This document shows positions 21,695-33,239 of a stretch of DNA of 64,000 bases, in pieces. Positions within the stretch are counted from its first letter, which is position 1. Every line of letters begins with the position of its first letter. The DNA lies in assembly GCF_000499845.2 (NCBI RefSeq), contig NC_023756.2, forward strand, positions 43,772,291 through 43,836,290, read 5' to 3'. Below the pieces are notes generated by a model. It worked only from the letters and a program-made list of their open reading frames with translations, ran no database searches and was not told the DNA's origin. This stretch comes from Phaseolus vulgaris. Lineage: Eukaryota; Streptophyta; Magnoliopsida; Fabales; Fabaceae. The position numbers and the translations under genes are program-made.

Positions 21695-23183
21695 ATGGAT
21701 CCTCAGCCTGAGCCGGTCAGCTACATCTGCGGAGGTTTCTTCCCTAATCTCGTCTCACTTTGACCTAAATGCGTTTTTCGGTTTTTCTTTTCTGCAAATA
21801 TAAATGTGTGTTTAGGGTTTTGATGATGAATTGTGATTTTACTTGTGTATATGCTTCAGATTGTGGCATGGAGAATACGCTGAAGCCTGGTGACGTTATA
21901 CAGTGCCGCGAGTGCGGTTACCGTATTCTTTACAAGAAGCGCACTCGTCGCAGTAAGTTTCAATTTCATTGACGCGCTATTCTATATACATTCTGTGTCG
22001 ATCGTGGTTGCTGACTTATCTTCTGTTTTCTTCACTTATGTTTATTAATTCAAATAATAGAAGTAATGAGTAATTATTATTGACGTTGGAAATTCTCTCT
22101 CCTTAGGTGTGTCTTCTTTATAATGCGTTCGTGAGTTTGTTAGAGAAGAGTGTTAGTTTAAAACAAGTCTCTGTTTCTAGTTTTTCGATTCAGTCCTGTG
22201 TAACAGTGTAGACTAAGGCCTTTTTGAAAACTGTATTTGTTTTTTTTTTTTTAAACTTGTATGCCGCAGAGCACATTTAGAAGTGTTTGTAATTGAGCAT
22301 GATTTTTTTTATAAGCTTTTTCTTGAGCACTTGAATAGAGCATTTGAAGGAAAAAAAAAAAAGACGATGCGAAAGCATGTGTTACATTAGCAGATTTTTA
22401 TGAGTTTCTAAACTAGAACACTTGTTCTGTAAATATTTTTTAGAACTAAACTGATTTTGTATGAGAAATTGATTGTTGTCTGGTGTAGACTATTTTTAAA
22501 AGCTTATTTTAAAATAAAAAATGAGAAGCTATTAAATAGACCCTGAGTTTTTTCTCTTCTCTTCGGTATTGCATGGTGAGCTTGATTACTGGTAGAAGAC
22601 CTAGACAGACAATTCATTTACTAGTTGCTGTAGGCTATTCAATTATACATTTATGGGTTTTCATGATTTTGCATATTATGCTAATGTGTGTGTGTGTGAT
22701 ATAGGCTACGCATTTTTTTGGAGTCATACAGAAAACAGACTATTAATATGATTGGTTCAATTTTAGCCTTCTATAAATTTGTAATATTTTTGGTGTGCAA
22801 GTCATCTCTATAAAATTTAAATTTTATAAACCACAATAATATTGATAGTTTAAGTATGAATCAAATGTTTTAAATGTTGGGACATGAAAACATCGTTTCT
22901 CAATGTCCCACTATAAGCACCATGATTTTGTTGGAAGGTGGTTAAGATCAAAGTGAACATTGTTTAGTGTTTAGGCTTGTTTAGTTTGAAGCATCATGAG
23001 AATGATTTGTTTAGGGTTTAGACTCAAGTTTGGGCAATTCCATTGGAAGAGCTACTTGTACTTGGCATATAAATATAGATAACATAACTAATATAAACTA
23101 TGCACAGTTTAGCTGCATGACTTATACGTACCATACTTATAATATATTGTTTTAATGCAGTTGTCCAATACGAGGCCCGCTGA
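21695..23183 (+). CDS. NRPB12: RNA polymerase II/IV/V (and I/III) subunit 12, RPABC4 type
   Basis: Three exons, 21695-21734, 21860-21952 and 23161-23183, with GT/AG borders and 156 coding bases, give 51 residues. The subunit is shared by nuclear RNA polymerases and helps anchor the second-largest and Rpb3-type subunits. The protein has the zinc ribbon C12-x2-C15 ... C29-x2-C32 (YICGDCG and CRECGYR) and the basic, nearly invariant tail YKKRTRRIVQYEAR. The size is the family norm. The last exon carries only seven codons plus the stop and lies behind a 1.2-kb intron, so simple frame searches miss it. The coding sequence appears fully intact. Confidence 0.96.
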
Positions 23184-26100
23184 AGAAAACTGCTGTGGCA
23201 TTGGCAAGTGATTTCCATGGAGAAAATGTTCTGCATATGTGCCATGTGTTTTATTTGTTGTGATATTGAAGAACTACTTACAGGACAATGATGATTAAGA
23301 GTAAATCTACAGTTTGCATTTGGATGATGCTTTTAGAAAAGGATAAAAAAACTTTTAAATGTGAATAATTATTACCATTTTTGTCATTAGTTTGCAATTT
23401 AAGTTTCAATTGTAGAGTTTGGTGCTCAAAGTAGAAAAACTGTGACTGTTGTTAGGTTTTGTTAGTCGTCTCATATCCTTGTTTATGCTTTGCTGTAAAA
23501 CAAAATGAACAGTTTTTATTTTATTATTTTTATCGATATTTCTTACTTTTTTAATAAAATAGTAAGATGGCTACTGCATAAAAAAAGTTTATGTATTTAA
23601 ATTCTTTATTTATTTTATGCGTTTTGGGGTTGTTTTTCAAAGCAGGTAAATTTTAAATTTTAGTTAATTAAATCATTTGTTGGGCTTTCTTGATTATAAC
23701 AACGAAATATTTTGCAACTACTATATTACATTATATGGCCGAGTCTCTATGATCGATGTTGAAGAACAGAAGAATTGGAATTTGCTCCGGTAATTTTATT
23801 TTCATCATTCATTTATAAGCCAACGCCAGCTTATGAAGAAAATGTGGATGCAATTATTGGTAGGAATAAAGGACGCGGGAATAATAGAATTAATAAGATC
23901 CATGTGATGTTGAATGATGGTTTTCTGCAGATTAAGTGGATTATTCTCTTGGATTGCGCAAGTGCTTGTGAACTGCAGGACCTTTACTAATTTGTGAGGA
24001 TATATGGCTCCATACAGTTTTAAGGATTCTATCTATTCAAATTTCAAATATTTTGATTTGAGATTAAAGGGTATTATAAAATATTTTGTTTTGTGCGAAC
24101 GTATTTTTTCTTAAAATTTGCTTTTTGTTTAAAAATATATTTATAATCTAATGGTTCATAAAAATAAAGCTAATGATACAATGAATGCCGAGTTTAATCC
24201 TTATATTAGTCCATAAATGGTTAATTTGGCTTTTCTATTTGTCGATCACGGGTATAACATTACATAATGACCATATTATGCAGTTTGGTCCAATTTTTTA
24301 CCTAAATTAGCTAATGAATTGCATCCATCAAATTTCTTTTTTCACCCCGTCAATTAGGTGAAATCACTAAATATTTTATCTAATTTGTTCGCTGGAAAGC
24401 TATTTCCAGAATACACGAAAAATTTATTCTGGAAAAAAATCTTTATTGTGGAAATTGTGTTTTAGGAATTCTAGTTTGGAAAATTTCTTCTAAAAGTTCT
24501 ATATTCCATAAAATATTTTTCAATGTTCCAGAAAACGTTCTCTAAAATATGAACTTTGGAAATTTTGTTCTAGAAAACGTTTTCTCAAATATATTTCATG
24601 AATTCTGTAAGTATGTTTTAGAAAAAAACTTTTCAAAATATTATCCAAAAGTCATTTTAAAAAAAAGGTAAACAATTTGTTTTTGAAATTAATGGGTTGC
24701 ACGAAGAAATACGATGGGTGCAGGAAGAATGAGCCATTATGAGATGGACTATATATATACTTGTGGATTAAGACATTTTCTTCTTGCATCCCATAATTTC
24801 TAACGGCACCTTTTTAATTTTTAAAATAACTATTTTACTTCTTTTTAAATGTGACTTTCTGATTACCTGTTTCATAAATCTTTTGTAACAAGTTTTACAG
24901 AATATGATCAAAAATTCTGAAACAAGATTTTGAGGATAATATAGAGTGTAGTTAATAATATACATTTTGAGGAATAGAAAGTCCAAGCCATTGATTAATT
25001 TTGTGGTTGGAGGGAGGTGGAAGAAATCAGTGAGAGAATATTTAAATCCATGGATTTTATTATATTCTGAATAATGTACCAAAATAGTGATATATCACAC
25101 AATTCTTACCAATTTACTAAAAAGTAAATACATTTTTGCTTTTTGGAGGAGTCCACATAAATAGTAAAATAGATGGAGCCGTTCAATTAATTCCTCACTT
25201 TTTCTCACTTTCATCACCCTTTTCCCTCAATACAAACTTTTTCATTACACAACCTATTATAACTTTTCTTTTTCTTTTAATATTTTTCTCGTCAAATATC
25301 ATGTTTCTAATAATATATATTAATGGAATTTTTATTTGATAAATTTAATATAATTTATATCTTATAACAAATTCAGAAGTTTCATTGATGCCACTAAAAA
25401 TACAACTTACACCTTCGTAATAAAAGCATATGGAACAACGTTACTGACATTTCCTGAATACATAATTAAACCTATATTTTATATATTAAAAAACCACACA
25501 TTTGTAGAATAATTACTTTACATGTTTTTTATAATTTTAAAATTAAAAAATCACATTTATATTAAAAAAACAATAAAAACATGGGCATTAAAAAAAAAGA
25601 AAAAAAATGTTTTTATGTTATACTTTGAAATCGATGAATTAGTGCTAGAAATTTAAAAATACGCGAATTTAATTATTCTTTCAACTTTTTATAATGAAAT
25701 ATTTCACTAAATGGTATGTTTAGTTAAAAAAAAATGCATAAAATCACGTTCTTTTAAAATTTATGTGACCGATTCATAAGAAATCAAAATTAATAAAAGA
25801 AATAGTAAAAATATATTTTGAAAACAATTAACATTGATCATAGGATTTTAACCTATTCAAATAAATTTTATAAAGAAGAGTGTGATACAAATTTAGTTTG
25901 AATGTTCAATACTAATTAAAAACAATAAAATTTTGATAGTCAAAGATTTCACATTAATTAAAAAATATAATATTTTATAATATATAAATAACTACAAATC
26001 TTACAAATCTCACTTTATGAGTAAGTTTTATAAAATTAAATTAAACATAAAATATATTTTTTAATATGATATAATAAAAAAATATAAATATTATTTTATA

Positions 26101-26984
26101 AATCAATTATTTATTAAGTATCTATTATCGGATCTTATCGATCAATTCTTAAATATACAACCAGAATAACTAATATCTCATAAAATGGTGTAAATTTTAC
26201 CTTATCAACAAATTTCAAACTTAAAGTCGAACAAAAATAAAATTTGTAATAATCAATAAAAATGATGGATGCGCATCTTAAGTTTTGGGATAAGAATATC
26301 TCTCTGGCAAAATAATTATTTAATGTCATTATTTTTAAAAATGTCTCTAAATGGCACACTATCTTTAATCATGATTACAAATATAATTAAAAAACTAGTT
26401 TATAGTTTATAAAGTGAAAAGGATTGAATAAACTTAACAACATTATTAATCTACATAAATATTTTTTTTAAATTTAAGTCTGATTTTTATGGAGAAAAGC
26501 AACAAGAATAGAAGAATATTCGGTATCTATGATCAAATATTATATTGTTTTTCTGGGAATTAAATACAAAAAAGTGAATAAAGAAAATATTTGATGAATG
26601 ATGGTCCCAGTGTGGATTATGGGAACATCAACTTGGAGAAAAGGTGAAAGTCTGAGCAATGCAGAGTTTTGGACCACTCACCAACTAAACCAGATCACAT
26701 TAAAGATACCCTTTTTATGTTACCTCTTTTTTTTTTCTTTTTTTTTATCATAAAGCAACATGTGAAGATACCCCCCATAATATTATTATTATATTTCATC
26801 TTTGAAAAATATTTTATAATAAAAAATATTACTTTGATAATTACATGTATAATATGAAAAGACACTGAAAAGCATCCATTTACAACTATGGTAGAAAATC
26901 TAATTTAAAAATTATTTTATTTTAATAAAAAAATATTTCTTTTTTATTTAAAATCTGATGTAGATTGTCAACCTATTAACATTT
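23184..26984. other. AT-rich intergenic DNA with decayed repeats
   Basis: No host gene is recognised. A 71-codon frame at 23775-23990 has no known motif. About 24380-24620 is a cluster of short TTCTGGAA/TTCCAGAA/TTCTAGAA-like motifs in both directions. About 25930-26140 weakly resembles the dispersed repeat at 47771. The rest is simple AT-rich sequence. Confidence 0.5.
24380..24620. repeat. Cluster of degenerate TTCTGGAA/TTCCAGAA motifs
   Basis: Short inverted motifs such as TTTCCAGAA, ATTCTGGAA, GTTCCAGAAAACGTT and GTTCTAGAAAACGTT recur about every 20-40 bp. The cluster looks like a decayed hairpin-rich repeat or subterminal transposon region. It has no coding content. Confidence 0.4.
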
Positions 26985-27226
26985 TTTTTTTGTACCCTTC
27001 CCATAAATGTTTCAACCTCAAGTTGGTTCGCTTTGGAGGTCGATGCTTTATCACGGTTTTGTCTTGAAAAAGAGTCTTTTGGGTGTCAATGTTCCGACCT
27101 CAAGTCCAAGAGATAGCATAGTTAGGGTCAATCACCGCATTCGAGGTATTGTCCGCTTTGGAAGTCGGTGTTCCGTCACGATTTTGTCCTTAAAAGACGT
27201 CTTGATGGGTTGAGGAAGGAGAGAGT
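26985..27226. repeat. Repeat with two imperfect 60-bp direct copies
   Basis: TTCGCTTTGGAGGTCGATG...CACGGTTTTGTCTTGAAAAAG at about 27027-27085 recurs as GTCCGCTTTGGAAGTCGGTG...CACGATTTTGTCCTTAAAAG at about 27147-27206, both followed by TTGGGT/ATGGGT. The segment ends just before the CACTA MITE. Similar phrases occur in legume repeats I remember, but the class is unknown to me. Confidence 0.5.
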
Positions 27227-27230
27227 ATAT

Positions 27231-27596
27231 CACTACAAGAAAATCATGAAATAGAAACCAATTTTTAGAGACAAAATATAATTAGTTGCTATAGTGATTA
27301 AATTAGAAACTAAAAAAAATTTGGTTTCTAAATTAGTTTCTATTATTGTTAAATGGTTTCTAAATTGATATCTAATTAATAACCAAAGTTTTTGCTACCA
27401 AATTTAGAAACTAGATAATTGTTAGTTAAAACCTTGGTAGCTAATTAGATATCAATTTAAAAATCATTTAACAATAATAGAAACTAATTTAGAAACCAAT
27501 TTTTTTTATTTTTAAAATGATCTCTAATTTAGTTACTATATCAACTAATTATTTTTTTTCTAAAATTTGTTTCTATTTCATATTTTTCTTGTAGTG
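27231..27596. mobile_element. CACTA-type MITE, complete copy
   Basis: Starts CACTACAAGAAAATCATG, ends TTTTTCTTGTAGTG, and is flanked by the 3-bp duplication TAT (27228-27230 and 27597-27599). CACTA termini and a 3-bp target duplication define the CACTA (En/Spm) superfamily. At 366 bp with no coding capacity, it depends on a transposase made elsewhere. The two halves are inverted copies of each other almost to the centre (for example GATATCTAATTAATAACC against GGTAGCTAATTAGATATC), so the whole element can fold into one hairpin. Confidence 0.88.
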
Positions 27597-27599
27597 TAT

Positions 27600-29559
27600 A
27601 AATTGTCCGTGACCTCGATATGAAACTATATTGACATACGAGAACACATTTTTTTTTTTTTAATGGTTGATAAGATGATATTTTATTCGAATATATTTTC
27701 AAATTTGATTAATGTATGATTTATTTTTTTTAGATGGAGTTGTATTTAGAGTTGGCAGATATTAATATTTTATAACTAAACCAATAATTGATAAAAAGAA
27801 TAATTCATAATTTCTTTACAATAAAGTTGATGTTAAAAGAACAGATATTTATCAACCAGTACATTTTATAAGTATAACAGTTATGCTTTGGATTAACCGT
27901 GAAAATATATTACTAATTAGTAATTTTATTCCATCACAAACTAATGAAAACTTAAGTTTAATCATTATTAGGATTGGTTTTGACATTTTTGTAGGTTCAT
28001 AAAAAAAAATAAGGAGTCTTCTTTGCATAAATAATATATATAAATTTATATATGGATTTTGTCAAATATATGTATCAAAATACAGTAATTAATGAGTCAT
28101 TCCAATTAAAATTTAAAAATATATATACATTGTGGTTGTCATAATCTTTTTCAACTTTTTTCTTGTAGTTTCAGATTGTTATTGTCCACATTCATGTCTT
28201 AGAAGAACTATATAATATAAAATAAAAATGAATAGCATTAGCCAATTGGTCGAAGTGTGTGTCTCATTTTTTACGAAAAATGATTTTTTTTTCCATCTTA
28301 GATATTTTCAAACTACCATTAACAAGGATTAGGATAGATTTGGATAATTTTTTTTAAATATTTATTGGAAAAAAATAAAATTATGTGAATTAAAATTATT
28401 TTGTTATGTATAAATCAATGTTACTTTTTTTAATCTCTTAATTTCTTTTATGAAAATAAGCAATTGTATTCTCGTACTGTTACTACAAAACTTCAAGAAT
28501 ATGGGTTGAAAACAAAGGAATAAAAAAAAAGTTCAATTATATATTTTTAAACTTATTATTATTTTGTAGAAGAAACTCACCATTGAATAATGATAACTAA
28601 GCCTAAAATGTTTTAATTTGAAAAAGAATGATAATCTATTAAAACTGAATTCCTTCAATAATTTCTTTGTTAGGTAGTTGTTTCATTGTTGCCAAATAAT
28701 TGTAACATATAATAATACTATATTTATATAATAAAATTATAATTAATATTGTTTATCAAACTTAAAACCAACATTATATTTTTATAATTTCCCTAAACAT
28801 TGACATTCGAGACATAATTAAACACACTTCCAACTTTAACATTGACCATTACACTTAATATGAATAAAATAATTATAATTATATAACTTAATCCATGCAA
28901 ATTTTAAAACTTTTAGATTTATAAATACCAAAAAATATCTCTTAAAATTGGCAATTCATCTCTAATCAATATTATTCTTTTTTAGGAGGAGTTGAGACAA
29001 GTTACTCGTTGAACAATTAATTTATTTTCTTCTATCGTATTTTTTTTTCTCAATGTTAGGTTTTGACTCTCGGCACCTACAAAAGTTTTTTCAACTTTCA
29101 AATGAGTATTTAGTACTCAGGTGTAATTAATGTTGTAATAATAACATATAGCGTATGTTGGGTTTGAATTAAAGGGTATGTCACAATTAGCTTTCGAATT
29201 ACCTAATTTTCGTACAATTTAATTATTATTAATACACACTTTAACTAATAAGTTCAAATTCAGATTGTTCGACCTATACGAATACATGCTATGGGACCAT
29301 TCGTCCCCTAACTTTAGAGATATAATAATAATCAATTTAGTTATCAAATCATTCTATTTAATAATTTAGTTATCAAATCAATTTAGATATAATAAAAAAT
29401 TAGTGATGAATGTAATAAGTGACAAAATTAGTGATTAAAATCAGTAATTCTTTCGGTAACTAATATTAATTAGTCAACTAATGAATGAAATCAATATGAA
29501 ATTACTTAGCTAATTCCCTTTAGAAACTGATTATAAAATAAAGAACAAATTTAGTAATT
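27600..29559. other. AT-rich intergenic DNA, nothing recognised
   Basis: Long AT-rich stretch without a credible coding frame, RNA gene or repeat boundary. The last 200 bp contain short repeats such as TTTAGTTATCAAATCA, of unknown origin. Confidence 0.5.
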
Positions 29560-29779
29560 CACTATAAGAAAATTATGAAATAGAAACTAATTTTAAAAAC
29601 AAAAAATAATTAGTTGCTATAGTGACTAAATTAGAGACCATTTTAGAGACTATTTTTTTTTCTAAATTAGTTTTTATTATTGTTAAATGGTTTCTAAATT
29701 GGTATCTAATTAACAACCAAAGTTTTTGCTACCAAATTTAGAATCTAAATAATTGGTAGTTAAAATATTGGTAGCTAAA
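29560..29779. mobile_element. CACTA-type MITE, 3'-truncated copy
   Basis: Begins CACTATAAGAAAATTATG and follows the 27231 copy through the centre up to AATATTGGTAGCTAA, where it runs into an ATATAT microsatellite. The right terminal repeat is missing. Confidence 0.75.
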
Positions 29780-30469
29780 AAAATAAATATATATATATAT
29801 ACATATATTTATTTCTATTGTTAAAATTCATTAAAAATAAAACTAGTTTATAAACATTTACAAAATTATGAAGTATAAACAATAATTAGGAAGTTTGCGA
29901 GTAAACATAGAAAACTCATAAAAATGTAACATGTAGATAAATATAAAAAATGTTTAACTTCATATTTCAAAAGATTGAAAAAAAAAAATCATTAATCAAG
30001 AGTTGCAACATTTTGTTGTTAAGTTATATTCATTTTTTAATTATTTAATATTCTATCACGAATATTATCTCTCTCAGTTTCAATATCTTGTAAAAAGAAA
30101 TAATTGTTCAGTTTTTTTTCTCATGACATGGACAAATGATGAACATGGTCCCATAGGAGTTATGAGGAAAAACAATTGTAATAAATGATATTTGGGAGGC
30201 TTCTTTCCTTTCCATGCACACATACATTCTACTTGTAAATATCAAAATAAAAAATTGTATATTTATTAAATAGGAAAAAACATAAAATACATCACTTTTC
30301 AACAAATTAATCTATCATTTATGAATTAAATTAACTTGCGTTTATTTTTTATTCATCCATTTTATGTCTTTTTTCTCTTAACGTGTATGATAAACAACTT
30401 TGATGAGTTATGAGGTTTTTCAACTTTGTCTAAAAAAAATGATAAAAGTAAAAAAATTAAAAATCATTA

Positions 30470-30588
30470 TTAAAAAATTATTAAATAAAAAATAATTTTA
30501 AAGACAAAAAATACTCAGAGGTCATATTGGCTACATTAAATATTATTTTAAAAAATAAAAAATTATTGATATTTAAATTAATTTTTAT
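30470..30588. mobile_element. Left part of a CACTA-type MITE split by a LINE
   Basis: AATAATTTTAAAGACAAAAA...GGTCATATTGGCTACATTAAAT corresponds to the left arm of the 27231 copy but is decayed. It ends with TAATTTTTAT (30579-30588), which is repeated at 33012-33021 after the LINE. The right part of the same MITE continues from 33012 to 33239. Confidence 0.7.
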
Positions 30589-30705
30589 GAGTTTGAGTTC
30601 GTTTCTTTAGAAGACATGCGGTGAGTCCTCGGGATGAGTTCCTTGAAGCTATCTCTGGGTTTCTTGAGACTTTTTGCCTAGACAAAAGATTTTGTTCCAA
30701 CTACC

Positions 30706-31912
30706 ATGAAGAGTACAAAAACTCATACCTGGGTTAGAATCTATAGTTTGCCTTTGGAGTATTGGAGGCCACATGTGATTTTTTCAATCATAAAATGTCT
30801 TGGTACTCCTTTGGTCTTGGATGAGAATACTATGAGAAAGAAAAGGGGTATGTTTGCTAGAGTGTTGGTGGATATTGATATGTTGTCTCCTCTTCCGGAT
30901 CATCTCTGGGTTTGTAGCTGGTGTGGAATATGAATGACTCCCTCCTTTTTGTTCTCACTGTAAGGTGATAGGCCATGAGCTTGCTCAGTGTCGAGTGATT
31001 CATGATCAGGGTCGTGCTCCTGGGCCTCAACATAAATCTTCTCAAAAGATAATTTCTGATGAACGAGATCAAGGGAGGACTGAGGTCCCAAAACAACGTA
31101 AAGAGTATCGTAAAAAAGATCCGCAGCTGAAGCACGTGGAAGGTTACACTGATAAATTGACCATTAATGCTTCTGGCGGAGCTAAAGCAGGGTCACTCTT
31201 GGGTCATACTGCTCCTGATAAACCAGGTGGAGTGGAGGATGATTTTGCTGATATGCCTTCTCTTGAAGATGTCTCGGATCATGAATCCAGGCAGGGATTG
31301 CCCACTCACACTTCGGATTTCCTAGAAATGGGGACGCTAAGGAATTCACCTGCTGTTATGCAAGCCAAGGGCTCCGAGTCTCATGCTCCTTTTGATGCTC
31401 ATCATGTGGAGGTCTTGACTCATGTGGTGGTATCACCTCAGTTGCGTCTCATCTCTACTCAGCGGGTTAAATCACCTGTTCAAACTACAACTCTAACCAA
31501 TACTCCAATTGATGGTCATCATGAGGAGGTCTCTACTATTGTTCCTGTACCATCCCCGTCGTTGGTGCTAAAAAATCACTTCTCCTCTCTTAATGGTTTA
31601 GACACTACAGATGTGGGAGGTGATCCTTATATTGGTATGTCTACTGCCATTGTTGAACCTCAGAAGGCTAAATCTTCTGCGGATATTAAAGCACTATCGT
31701 TGGTCCTGCAAAATCACTTTTCCTCTCTTAATGGTTTGGAAAATACAAATGTTCTTTCAAAATTTTGGGTTGGTCCCAACGAGATAGAGGAGGATGATAG
31801 TGATACTGGGGATGAAATAGTTTGCACTAAAAGAAAACCAGGGAGACCACCTAAGAAGAATGGTAAATCCAAAAAAACTGCTAAGGCAGTTCTCTCCACA
31901 ACGTCGCAATAA
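30706..31912 (+). pseudogene. LINE ORF1 (DUF4283 / zf-CCHC_4 type)
   Basis: The first part reads WVRIYSLPLEYWRPHVIFSI and FARVLVDIDMLSPLPDHLWV, matching the end of the DUF4283 nucleic-acid binding region of plant LINE ORF1. A frameshift follows, and in the new frame a TGA at 30935-30937 stands where relatives have Trp. The zinc knuckle CSHCKVIGHELAQC comes next and leads into a long, basic, low-conservation tail that ends with an AT-hook-like KRKPGRPPKK. The tail contains an internal duplication (NHFSSLNGL twice, about 31580 and 31710). Confidence 0.82.
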
Positions 31913-31914
31913 AA

Positions 31915-32660
31915 GTCTCTTCATTTTTCTGGAATGTTAGAGGATTGGGAAACTACAAAACTGTGGAGATGTTGATTAGTTTACTCAAACTACATAAACC
32001 TCTTCTGGTTTTTCTTGCTGAACCTATGGTGCTGTACACTGATGCTTTTGAAGTCATTTTCAAATCTGTTAATATGCATTTGGTGGCTACGACTCCTATT
32101 GTTAATAAATCTGCTAAGCTTTGGTGTTTGTCGGTTCCTAACTTGTCATTTGCATGATAAATGTTTTAGTTTTGTTAGTGTTTATGGTGCTACCACATAC
32201 GTGGCTAGACGGGTTTTGTGGAGGGATCTTAGTTCCTTCATAGGGTCTTGGTGTATCATGGGAGATTTTAATGTTGTGCTCTCGGCGGATGACTGTAAAG
32301 GAGGGGTGGCTCCTAAGCAAGTTTCTTGCAATGAATTCCTTGATTGGATTAATACTAATGATCTTTCTTGTATGCCTTTTACTGGAACTTGCTATACTTG
32401 GTGTAATGGAAGGAGAGGGCCCCATAGAATTCATAGAAGATTGGATAGGGCGTTATGTAACGGAGTGTGTTTGGATGAATGGGATTCTTGTACTTATCAG
32501 GTTCTTATTAAAAATTGTTCTGATCATTCCCCTATTCTTACTAGTCTTGCTAGTAATTCTTTGAGGAAGGTTAGCAATTTTCGTTTCTTTTCTATGTGGC
32601 TTCAAGACGCTTCATGTATGAAGCTTATTCATGATTCTTGGGCTAATAAGGTTGTTGGTT
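31915..32660 (+). pseudogene. LINE endonuclease domain (AP-endonuclease-like)
   Basis: Landmarks of the exo/endonuclease-phosphatase fold are visible over two frames: FFWNVRGLGN at the start, FLAEPMV with the metal-binding Glu, then after a frameshift near 32150 VSVYGA, GDFNVVLSADDCKGG and SDHSPIL with the catalytic Asp-His. In LINEs this enzyme nicks target DNA for target-primed reverse transcription. It is broken by the frameshift and loses its downstream partner. Confidence 0.85.
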
Positions 32661-32837
32661 GTCCTATGTTTATTTGTTACTCATATTTTTCGTGAAGGAA
32701 ATGCATGTGCTGATAAGTTGACTAATTTAGGATTTTTTCATAGAGAATCTTTTCTTTGGTATAATAGGCTTCCAGCTTGTCTGTTCTTAGAATTCTTTAT
32801 GAATAGGTATAGTCTACCTATGTATCGTTTTTTATAA
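32661..32837 (+). pseudogene. C-terminal tail of the LINE RNase H domain
   Basis: After the deletion point the frame reads THIFREGNACADKL, the conserved end of plant LINE RNase H, followed by the usual tail to a TAA at 32835-32837. Only the last 60 or so residues of the pol protein are left. Confidence 0.8.
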
Positions 32838-33011
32838 CATATGGGTTTTGGTCTAGTCCCCCGTATTTTTGTATTTTCTTTCTTTTTTCTTTTGTTTAAT
32901 AATACTTTTTTCATGTGATGGCAAATGATTGTTGTTACTTGAGGTGTCAGCCTAGCTGAGATCTTAAGTTGCATAGTGAGGCCTAACATGAAAACTTTTA
33001 TTTAAAAAAAA

Positions 33012-33239
33012 TAATTTTTATTATTGATGAATAGTTTCTAAATTGATATTTAATTATATACGAATTATTTGGATTCTAAATTTGTAACTAATTAGATACT
33101 AATTTAGAAACTATTTATTAATAATATAAACTAATTTAGATACCAATAATTTTTGTAGTATCTAAAATAATATCTAATTTAGTTAATAATTATTTTTTAT
33201 CTCTAAAATTGATTTCTATTTAATAATCTTCTTATAGTG
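33012..33239. mobile_element. Right part of the CACTA-type MITE split by the LINE
   Basis: Starts with the target duplication TAATTTTTAT and continues in register with the centre and right arm of the 27231 copy (GTTTCTAAATT, AATTAGATACTAATTTAGAAAC), ending CTTCTTATAGTG. Together with 30470-30588 it restores one MITE when the LINE is removed. Confidence 0.8.

Larger units (their letters stand above)
30589..33011 (+). mobile_element. L1-type LINE, 5'-truncated and internally deleted, inserted in a MITE
   Basis: A 2.4-kb insertion flanked by a perfect 10-bp duplication TAATTTTTAT (30579-30588 and 33012-33021), ending in a short A tail. It carries an ORF1 with DUF4283-like and CCHC zinc-knuckle parts, an endonuclease, and the last residues of an RNase H domain. 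The reverse transcriptase is missing: sequence jumps from the end of the endonuclease to the RNase H tail at about 32660. The 3' end (GCATAGTGAGGCCTAACATGAAAAC then A-rich) recurs in two other places of the window. Confidence 0.88.

Noticed and set aside
23775..23990. 71-codon plus-strand frame downstream of NRPB12
   Set aside because: No recognisable family, no promoter or splice context; chance frame most likely.
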